From an uncultured Myxococcales bacterium (GTDB lineage: Bacteria; Myxococcota_A; Bradymonadia; Bradymonadales; Bradymonadaceae), in the NCBI GenBank assembly GCA_913058025.1, contig CAJXPN010000091.1, positions 1 to 9,430 of the forward strand: DNA of 9,430 bases, read 5' to 3'. Position 1 is the first letter of the stretch; the number at the start of each line of letters is the position of its first letter. Made by a program: the position numbers and the translations under genes. The notes under the pieces are model-generated. The model saw only the letters and a list, made by a program, of their open reading frames with translations, did no database searches and was not told where the DNA came from. Positions 1-5,272 of this stretch are shown here, piece by piece.

Positions 1-219
1 GAGGACGCCGGAGCGCCCGACGGCCATCCACTCCATCAGCGGGAGCAGCGCCGCGAGCGCGTAAGCGCTCGATGAGAATTCCTTGCGGACACCGAGGAAC
101 ACGACCACGGCGAGCGCGAGGCCCAGCGGCCACTCACTCACGCCGAACGCCGAGAGCGCGGCGCCCTCGAGCACCAGCAGCGCTCCACACATGATCGCGA
201 TCACCCAGGCACCCACCAC
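1..219 (-). CDS. mreD: MreD, rod-shape-determining inner-membrane protein (N-terminal part; runs off left edge)
   Basis: MreD is the small polytopic membrane partner of MreC in the elongasome, which directs side-wall peptidoglycan synthesis. From a GTG at 219-217 the minus strand reads 73 open codons to the edge of the window. The translation begins VVGAWVIAIMCGALLVLEGA and is almost wholly hydrophobic, with about three membrane segments (residues 3-24, 31-43 and 52-66) and a basic break at VRKEF between the second and third. MreD is usually about 160-190 residues, so more than half is missing. The start lies one base after the mreC stop; a GGAG inside the last mreC codons serves as ribosome site for this GTG or for the GTG right after it, so translation is probably coupled to mreC. 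MreD is poorly conserved, so the call rests on the mreBC context plus the hydrophobic pattern. Confidence 0.82.
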   Translation of the reverse strand, partial: MVGAWVIAIMCGALLVLEGAALSAFGVSEWPLGLALAVVVFLGVRKEFSSSAYALAALLPLMEWMAVGRSGVL

Positions 220-220
220 G

Positions 221-1054
221 TCACTCCAGCGTTCGTCCGGCGTTCGTGATGATGAAGACCTCTTCGACGCGCGAGAGGTCCACGGCGGGGGACAGCTCCA
301 CCTCCTGGAAGAGTCCGCGCTCGTCCTTGGCGACCGCGCTGACCGTCCCGATGATGAGATCACGCGGGAAGACTCCGCCCAGACCGCTCGTGACCATCAC
401 GTCGCCCTCTCGGACCTCGTCTTTCTCGGAGAGGTAGGCGACCTTGGCGAGGTAGTCGCGCTCGTGGCCGAGCCCCTGGACCAGGCCGTGGGCGCGGTTT
501 CGTTGGCTGAGCGCGTCGATGCGAGATCTCGGGTCGGAGAGCATGATGACGTCGGCGTAGCCGTTGGCGTCCACCTGGTGAACCTGTCCGACGACGCCGC
601 CCGAGACGACAACGGGCATCTTCTCGAGGACCTCACCGTCGAACTCGACCTTGATCGACGCGACGCGGAAGAACGGAGTGGTGTCGCGGGAGACGACGCG
701 GGCGGGCACGACCTCGAACTCGGGGTGCTCCTTCTTGAACCCCACGAGCGCGCGCAGGCGCGCGTTCTCCTGGAGGACGCCGATCAGGCGCGCGTTCTCT
801 TCCCGTGTGCGGTCGAGCTCGGCGCGGAGCTGCTCCTCGTCGGAGACCTCCGCGGCGCCCCCGACGCCCGTGACCCAGGCGCCGACGGTGGCGATCATGC
901 CGCCCGTGGCGGCCTGCGTGGCGCGCGCGGCGGCGCGCGGGCTCGACCCGGGCGCCGCGTCGCCGACCTCGGCGCCCGCGTCGATCGTCAGGAGCACGAG
1001 GACCACTGCCGTGAGCGCGCCCGCGGCGATCTTGTTTCGGTGGGCCTCGAACAT
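221..1054 (-). CDS. mreC: MreC, rod-shape-determining periplasmic scaffold protein
   Basis: MreC is a bitopic inner-membrane protein whose periplasmic part links cytoplasmic MreB filaments to the PBP2/RodA peptidoglycan synthase. The 277-residue product is close to the usual family length. A short basic N-terminus (MFEAHRNK) precedes one membrane anchor at about 9-25. An Ala/Gly-rich linker leads to a heptad-like coiled coil at about 72-105 (EEQLRAELDRTREENARL). The beta-barrel MreC domain fills about 112-270, with family landmarks SGGVVGQV (151-158), the MLSDPRSRI block (171-179) and GDVMVTSGLGGVFPRDLIIG (217-236). The ATG at 1054-1052 is chosen because GAGGAG lies three bases upstream and the basic-then-hydrophobic N-terminus follows directly. 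It sits 10 bp after the mreB stop and one base before mreD, so the three are surely one transcript. Nothing looks broken. Confidence 0.96.
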   Translation of the reverse strand: MFEAHRNKIAAGALTAVVLVLLTIDAGAEVGDAAPGSSPRAAARATQAATGGMIATVGAWVTGVGGAAEVSDEEQLRAELDRTREENARLIGVLQENARLRALVGFKKEHPEFEVVPARVVSRDTTPFFRVASIKVEFDGEVLEKMPVVVSGGVVGQVHQVDANGYADVIMLSDPRSRIDALSQRNRAHGLVQGLGHERDYLAKVAYLSEKDEVREGDVMVTSGLGGVFPRDLIIGTVSAVAKDERGLFQEVELSPAVDLSRVEEVFIITNAGRTLE

Positions 1055-1064
1055 GAACTCCTCG

Positions 1065-2105
1065 TCAGTACGAGCTCGCCTCGGCGACGTCTCGGAGCAG
1101 CTCGATCTCGTCGAGGACCTTGCCCGAACCGAGCACGACGGCGCTCATCGGGTCTTGGGCGATGAGGACCGGCAGGCCGGTCTCCTCACGGAGCAGGATG
1201 TCGAGGTTCTTGAGCAACGCGCCGCCCCCGGCGAGCACGATGCCCTTGTCCACGATGTCGGCGCTGAGCTCGGGAGGCGTGCGCTCGAGCGCTATGCGTA
1301 CGGCGTCGACGATCGCGGTGATGGGCTCTTGGAGCGCGTCTCGGATCTCGTCGGAGTTGACCTCGAGCGTCTTCGGCAGGCCCGCGACGAGGTCGCGGCC
1401 CTTGACGTCCATCGTCAGGACCTCCTCGGTCGGGTACGCCGTGCCGATCGTGCACTTGATCATCTCGGCGGTGCGCTCGCCGATGAGCAGGTTGTACTTG
1501 CGGTTCATGTGCTTGATGATCCCCTCGTCCATCTTGTCGCCGCCCACGCGCACGGACTGCGAGTAGACGATGCCGGAGAGGGAGATGACGGCGACCTCGG
1601 TGGTGCCTCCGCCCACGTCCACGATCATGTTGCCCGAGGGCTCGGCGATGGGGAGGCCCGCGCCGATGGCCGCGGCCATCGGCTCCTCGATCAGGTAGAC
1701 CTTGCCCGCGCCGGCGTGGAGCGCGGACTCACGCACTGCGCGCTTCTCCACCTCGGTGATCCCGTAGGGCACGCAGATGATCACGCGCGGCGCGATCATT
1801 CGGCTGCGTCCGTGCGCGCGGCTGATGAAGTAACGGAGCATCGCCTCGGTGATCTGGAAGTCGGCGATGACGCCGTCCTTCATCGGTCTGATCGCCACGA
1901 TCGAGCCTGGCGTACGCCCGAGCATCTCCTTGGCCGCGCGTCCCACCGCCTTCACGCGCTTGCCGCCGCGCGCGTCCTTCTGCACCGCGACCACGCTCGG
2001 TTCACAACACACGATCCCCTTGCCGCGCGCGTACACCAGCGTGTTCGCCGTCCCCAAGTCGATCGCGAGATCGTTCGAGAACACTCCATAGAGTCTATTG
2101 AACAT
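1065..2105 (-). CDS. mreB: MreB, actin-like rod-shape-determining ATPase
   Basis: MreB is the bacterial actin homologue that polymerises under the inner membrane and positions the side-wall peptidoglycan machinery. The 346-residue product is full length and carries all the actin-fold nucleotide signatures: phosphate-1 loop DLGTANTLVY (16-25), EEPMAAAIGAG (140-150), phosphate-2 loop DVGGGTTEVAVIS (163-175) and adenosine loop IVLAGGGALL (289-298). The MreB-typical GITEVEKRAVRES lies at 115-127. The N-terminus MFNRLYGVFSNDLAIDLG matches the family start, which supports the ATG at 2105-2103 although its ribosome site is weak (AAGG, nine bases upstream). It is the first gene of mreBCD. A 248-bp gap upstream holds a direct repeat, a hairpin and a weak promoter candidate. 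Identity is essentially certain. Confidence 0.98.
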   Translation of the reverse strand: MFNRLYGVFSNDLAIDLGTANTLVYARGKGIVCCEPSVVAVQKDARGGKRVKAVGRAAKEMLGRTPGSIVAIRPMKDGVIADFQITEAMLRYFISRAHGRSRMIAPRVIICVPYGITEVEKRAVRESALHAGAGKVYLIEEPMAAAIGAGLPIAEPSGNMIVDVGGGTTEVAVISLSGIVYSQSVRVGGDKMDEGIIKHMNRKYNLLIGERTAEMIKCTIGTAYPTEEVLTMDVKGRDLVAGLPKTLEVNSDEIRDALQEPITAIVDAVRIALERTPPELSADIVDKGIVLAGGGALLKNLDILLREETGLPVLIAQDPMSAVVLGSGKVLDEIELLRDVAEASSY

Positions 2106-2142
2106 GGGGTTTGGCCTTGGATGATGAGCGGTCTAATCGCTC

Positions 2143-2178
2143 GCGTTTCGAACCGCGCACTGTGGAGCGTTTCGAGCC
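2143..2178. repeat. 12-bp direct repeat in the mreB leader
   Basis: GCGTTTCGAACC at 2143-2154 recurs as GCGTTTCGAGCC at 2167-2178, 11 of 12 bases identical and 24 bp apart start to start. It lies 38-73 bp upstream of the mreB start codon, in a gap that is less GC-rich than the genes. Two same-orientation copies about two helical turns apart could bind a dimeric or tandem regulator of mreBCD; that role is inference, and chance remains possible. Confidence 0.35.
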
Positions 2179-2189
2179 CTCGACTTCAT

Positions 2190-2212
2190 TCCCCGCGAAG
2201 ATTCAGCGGGGA
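2190..2212 (-). promoter_or_regulatory. Stem-loop in the mreB upstream region
   Basis: TCCCCGC (2190-2196) and GCGGGGA (2206-2212) form a perfect 7-bp stem around a 9-nt loop. No T-run follows on either strand, so it is not a standard intrinsic terminator. It lies about 85-107 bp upstream of mreB and would fall at the 5' end of the leader RNA if the candidate promoter at 2217-2245 is real. It could be an RNA stability element or a protein-binding palindrome; neither is shown by the sequence. Confidence 0.3.
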
Positions 2213-2216
2213 CCTC

Positions 2217-2245
2217 TTCTTATGTGTTTGGGCGAGAACCCACAA
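2217..2245 (-). promoter_or_regulatory. Weak candidate sigma-70 promoter for mreBCD
   Basis: On the minus strand TTGTGG (2245-2240) is followed after 17 bp by TAAGAA (2222-2217). Each box matches only three of six consensus bases, although spacing and direction are right and the site lies about 110 bp before mreB. A promoter is expected in this gap because the upstream genes end here; this is merely the best match found by eye. Confidence 0.18.
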
Positions 2246-2328
2246 GTGGAGTCACGATTCCTCGCAGATGTGATGGGTGTATCTGACTCGTTTTTAAGGA
2301 GAAAGGATAGTCGGCGGCGAGCTTCTTC

Positions 2329-2353
2329 ATACCTTGAGTGATACTCGAGGTAT
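2329..2353 (-). terminator. Stem-loop directly after the BRCT gene pair (possible terminator)
   Basis: The first base after the TAA stop of the downstream BRCT gene begins an inverted repeat: ATACCT pairs with AGGTAT and the inner GAG with CTC, around a 5-nt loop. Minus-strand RNA has one C-A mismatch; plus-strand RNA has a U-G wobble there and so a continuous 10-bp stem, followed by TTTAT. No U-run follows on the minus strand, so as a terminator for the BRCT pair it is non-canonical; it may instead protect the 3' end or block antisense transcription. Confidence 0.35.
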
Positions 2354-3580
2354 TTATGACGAGTCGTCACGCGTCACGCGGAGTTCTGAACGTTGCGCTT
2401 CGACTCTTGCGACGCGTTCGTGGTTCGCCGGGTGGAACGAAGGGCAGCGTGAGACGTCGATCTCGGTCAGCGCCGCTGGCATGCGCGCGGCGAACGCCGA
2501 GAGTGTCGCGCCGCCCCATGGCTCCGACTCCTCCGAGAACACTGCGCGCGTGAAGCGGCCAATCGCGCGCTGGATCGACTTCGCGATCTTCTTTGGGTTC
2601 GCCGCGCGACGTGGAGGGCGCGTGGTCACGCGCTCGAGTTCATCTCCGTGCGCCGTGACCCAGAGGTACTGCGCGGGGTCTCGGATCGAGACCTCCTTCA
2701 CGCGTTCGCCCCAGTCACCTTCGAGCGCGGCGGTCCCCGCGCCGGGGTCGAGTGCACGAAGAGAGGGCAGGGCGCCAGGCGACGCCTTCGCCAGCGGCGC
2801 CAGCGCGTCCGCGCCTACTCTGCCCGAGAGCTCGAGCACCTCGAGGTTCTCGAGCGACCCCACCGACGCAAGCTCTCGGTAGAACGAGCTGGACTTCACG
2901 TCGCCGACGCGCAGCGCCAGGACGTGTCCGTTCGTCGAGCCGAAGAGCTTGCGGGACTCACGGTCGGAGATGCGCGCGAGCTTGAGGTCGATCGCGTTGG
3001 CGAGTCTGTGTTTGGGGTGTGTTCGCCCTCCCATCATATCGAGGAGCCAACTTCTGGGCGCCGTCCGGATGTAACGGCCGAACATGGGGTCTCGCGTCGG
3101 CGGCGCGTCGGCGTGTTCGTACCAGACCGCGTCGAGGATGGGTTCGGTGAGCGGCCAGCGCGTGAGCTGTGGCTCCAGGTACGCGAGCAACGCGTCGAGG
3201 CGTTCTGGCGCACAGGCGTCGACCAGCGACGTGATCCGCTCCCAGGACTCCGCGCCAGGTCGCCGTGCGAGCGCGCTGCGCGCCTCGGAGATGAGCCCGT
3301 CGTGCGCCAACTCCTCCGTCTGCGGCGCGACGTCGAGCTCGCCCTCGTCGAGCAGAGTGTCGATGTCTGCCCCGTGGACCATCACGCACCCGAGGATCCT
3401 CGCCCGGTCGATCTTGTGGCGTGACGGGTTCGCGCCGACCAACGCGACGTCGATACCCGCGCGCGGCGCGGGGGCGAGCGTGGCGCCGTGCGCGTCGAGC
3501 GCCGAGGCGATGTCGGCGCGTGAGCGACCCAGCACTCGGCCGATGGTCGTGACCGTCTTTCCCGTGAGCGTGAGTGTCAT
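2354..3580 (-). CDS. BRCT-domain protein with LRR-like C-terminus, downstream paralogue (function unknown)
   Basis: This 408-residue protein has no function I recognise. Residues 1-80 fit a single BRCT domain of the DNA-ligase type: a MTLTLTGKTV opening strand, a first helix ending DAHGATL (29-35), the strand DVALVG (44-49), SRHKIDRARILGCVMVHG (53-70) and a last helix DIDTLLDEG (72-80). BRCT domains bind DNA ends, phosphopeptides or partner proteins. The usual GG after helix 1 is only HG here. A middle block (about 94-200) shares landmarks with the upstream paralogue: SLVDACAPERL, YLEPQL, WYE and PKHR. The C-terminus has LRR-like strands (LENLEVLELSG 243-253, LPSLRALDPG 271-280, ALTEIDVSRCP 370-380). 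No signal peptide or membrane segment is visible, so it is probably cytosolic. Its ATG overlaps the upstream stop as ATGA, implying translational coupling. Confidence 0.85.
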   Translation of the reverse strand: MTLTLTGKTVTTIGRVLGRSRADIASALDAHGATLAPAPRAGIDVALVGANPSRHKIDRARILGCVMVHGADIDTLLDEGELDVAPQTEELAHDGLISEARSALARRPGAESWERITSLVDACAPERLDALLAYLEPQLTRWPLTEPILDAVWYEHADAPPTRDPMFGRYIRTAPRSWLLDMMGGRTHPKHRLANAIDLKLARISDRESRKLFGSTNGHVLALRVGDVKSSSFYRELASVGSLENLEVLELSGRVGADALAPLAKASPGALPSLRALDPGAGTAALEGDWGERVKEVSIRDPAQYLWVTAHGDELERVTTRPPRRAANPKKIAKSIQRAIGRFTRAVFSEESEPWGGATLSAFAARMPAALTEIDVSRCPSFHPANHERVARVEAQRSELRVTRDDSS

Positions 3581-4962
3581 TGCAGCGCCACCATCTCGAC
3601 ATCGACGCCGCGCTCCGTGAGGTGCGCGACCAGTGAGGCGTCGAAGGCGTCGTTGAGGACGACGCGCTCGAGCTGGTCTCGGAGCTTGGAGCCGGAGATG
3701 GCGCGGCCGATGAGGAGCGACGTCTCCTCACCGCAGACGTCTCCAGAGAGGCAGGGCGAGAGGTCGAGCACCCGCAGCGCGTCCGAAGGGTCTCGACCCA
3801 TCGCCACGATGAACGCCTCGAGTGGTGCGAAGCGCTTGCACCCGAAGGTCACGTGCCCGACGCCCTTCAACGCGTCGGACAAGTGCCCGCAGGTCTCCTT
3901 GTAGTCATGGTCGTTCTCGTCCCACGGGGAGTCGCAGACGACGACCTGATCGAGCGCCGTGAGCGAGCCGCGGTGCTCGGCCAGCCACGCGACGTGCTCC
4001 TTGAGCGACACGCCGAAGATCTCGAGCTGGTGCCCCCACGTCTCGGCGAGCGCGGCTCCTGCGCTCGTGGTGTCACCGCGGTGCGACATGTAGCGGGTGG
4101 TGCGTGAGAGGTGGAGCGCGCTCAGAGACGGGAGGCACTCGGGGTGGCCCATGAGCGTCGCGAGCCCGTCTGGGTTGCACTCGTGTACGACGAAGGACTC
4201 GACGGCGGCGAGCGCGTCGCTGGCGAGCATCTTCTTGAAGAAGGTCTTGTTCTTGTTACTGGACTCGTTGGTCTCTCCGAGGCTGAAGACGCGGAGGAAG
4301 TCGAGCGTGGGGTTCTCGAAGATCTTGGCCGCGAGCGTGTTCGAGACCTGGACGCCCGAGAACGAGAGCGCGTCGCACACGCGATGCTTTGGAGACGGCC
4401 CGTCACGCAGCAGCTCTGCCACCCACTCGATGGGCATCCGCCGCAGCGCGCCAGCGGCGTCGGCGCAGATCCCCGTGACGCCGCGAGCGTCCATGTTGCG
4501 GCGTTCGTACCAGGAACTCTTTGGGTCGTCATGGGCGGTGCGCCAGCTCGAGAGCTGAGGCTCGAGGTATGTGGAGAGATCCTCGAGGTGACCGGGCTCG
4601 CAGTCATCGAGGAGAGAGGTGATGGCGTCGAAGGTGATTCGGCTGGGTGCGCCATCCAGGAGCTCGCGGGCCTCACCGACGAGGTCGTCGAGCGAGCGGC
4701 CAGGTGCCTCTTCGAGCTCGACGCTCCCCGCGTCGAGCAGCGTGAGGACGTCCTCCCCCTCTACGATGACGCACGTGCGTGAGCGAGCCTGCGTGAGCTT
4801 TGGCCCCGACGGCCTCGACCCGAGCAGCACGACCCCTCCTTCCCGTGCGGTCCCCGTGACGCTACCTCCAGCCGCCTGGACGGTGTCGGTGACCTCGCGT
4901 TTGGTCCAGCCCTTGATGTTGCCGATGACGCATATGGGGGCGTCGGTCAATGTGACGAGCAT
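3577..4962 (-). CDS. BRCT-domain protein with LRR-like C-terminus, upstream paralogue (function unknown)
   Basis: This 461-residue protein heads the two-gene unit. Residues 1-80 form the better conserved BRCT domain of the pair: a MLVTLTDAPICVIG strand, an R-containing first helix ending AAGGSV (30-35), the strand VVLLGS (44-49), PSGPKLTQARSRTCVIVEG (51-69) and DVLTLLDAG (71-79). The acidic linker VELEEAPG (81-88) leads to the block shared with the downstream paralogue: SLLDDCEPGHL (116-126), YLEPQLSSW (132-140), WYERR (151-155) and SPKHRVCDAL (190-199). The C-terminal half carries LRR-like strands (LPSLSALHLSR 278-288, ALRVLDLSPCL 395-405, LERVVLNDA 431-439). No membrane segment, signal peptide or catalytic motif is visible. 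AGGAAG just before the ATG at 4962-4960 supports the start. BRCT domains usually serve in DNA repair or as protein-binding modules; either is only inference here. Confidence 0.87.
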   Translation of the reverse strand: MLVTLTDAPICVIGNIKGWTKREVTDTVQAAGGSVTGTAREGGVVLLGSRPSGPKLTQARSRTCVIVEGEDVLTLLDAGSVELEEAPGRSLDDLVGEARELLDGAPSRITFDAITSLLDDCEPGHLEDLSTYLEPQLSSWRTAHDDPKSSWYERRNMDARGVTGICADAAGALRRMPIEWVAELLRDGPSPKHRVCDALSFSGVQVSNTLAAKIFENPTLDFLRVFSLGETNESSNKNKTFFKKMLASDALAAVESFVVHECNPDGLATLMGHPECLPSLSALHLSRTTRYMSHRGDTTSAGAALAETWGHQLEIFGVSLKEHVAWLAEHRGSLTALDQVVVCDSPWDENDHDYKETCGHLSDALKGVGHVTFGCKRFAPLEAFIVAMGRDPSDALRVLDLSPCLSGDVCGEETSLLIGRAISGSKLRDQLERVVLNDAFDASLVAHLTERGVDVEMVALQ

Positions 4963-5030
4963 GACTTCCTCGTTGTTCGAGTGGGGGAGGTTGCGGGTCG
5001 TGGGGGCGCAGTATGGACATCGTGGCGCGC

Positions 5031-5046
5031 CGCCGATAGGTCGGCG
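5031..5046. repeat. 6-bp inverted repeat upstream of the BRCT pair
   Basis: CGCCGA (5031-5036) and TCGGCG (5041-5046) are perfect inverted copies around the 4-base centre TAGG. The site lies about 70-85 bp upstream of the first BRCT gene's start codon, where an operator or leader hairpin could sit. Short GC-rich palindromes arise by chance in DNA of this composition, so the evidence is weak. Confidence 0.25.
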
Positions 5047-5095
5047 TCGATCGCGTGAGATGCGAAAGGAGCGCCAATCACCACGCGGCTGCGCC

Positions 5096-5125
5096 TTGCG
5101 CGGTTCCGTACAACCTGTTTAGTAT
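5096..5125 (+). promoter_or_regulatory. Candidate sigma-70 promoter for the ppiD-like gene
   Basis: TTGCGC (5096-5101), an 18-bp spacer and TAGTAT (5120-5125) match three and four of six consensus bases. The local AT-richness around GTTTAGTATG stands out from the GC-rich surroundings. Transcription would begin near 5132, giving a leader of about 140 nt before the start at 5273. Confidence 0.35.
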
Positions 5126-5272
5126 GCGCGCTCTTGAGCGCCGAAGAATACGTGCTCTGGAAGAAACGTCGGTTGGTGTGGCCCTCATCGCGGTCTCCAA
5201 CACCACGATACATACAGCGTCAGAGGGCGCGCGCGCGAGCGCGGCGCCCACGCGGGACGCGGAGAAGGTGTC

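Larger units (their letters stand above)
4963..5272. other. 310-bp divergent intergenic control region
   Basis: This non-coding stretch separates the minus-strand BRCT pair from the plus-strand ppiD-like gene and must hold promoters for both. Visible are a plus-strand promoter candidate (5096-5125), a 6-bp inverted repeat (5031-5046), a GC-alternating run (about 5226-5248) and ribosome sites at both ends. I see no tRNA, small RNA or convincing small gene. Frames open here are extensions of shadow frames from the flanking genes. Confidence 0.6.

Noticed and set aside
651..2273. A 540-codon open frame on the plus strand, antisense to mreB and part of mreC
   Set aside because: Low-complexity Arg/Asp/His/Leu translation with no recognisable domain. 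The opposite strand encodes unmistakable MreB and MreC.
2295..2301. A perfect-looking Shine-Dalgarno sequence TAAGGAG on the plus strand
   Set aside because: No ATG or GTG with a sustained coding-like frame follows at suitable distance; it sits in an A-rich patch of the intergenic gap.
2111..2341. A 76-codon plus-strand frame with a TTG start filling the gap upstream of mreB
   Set aside because: No ribosome site before the TTG, codon use unlike the GC-rich third positions of neighbouring genes, no motif, and it would cover the expected mreB promoter.
2648..3424. A 258-codon plus-strand frame, antisense to the downstream BRCT gene
   Set aside because: Arg-rich shadow translation without motifs; the minus-strand gene is coupled to its paralogue and has clear domain content.
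5226..5248. Alternating GCGCGCGCGAGCGCGGCGC run upstream of the ppiD-like gene, possible Z-DNA or simple repeat
   Set aside because: Short and interrupted; runs of this kind are common by chance in DNA this GC-rich.
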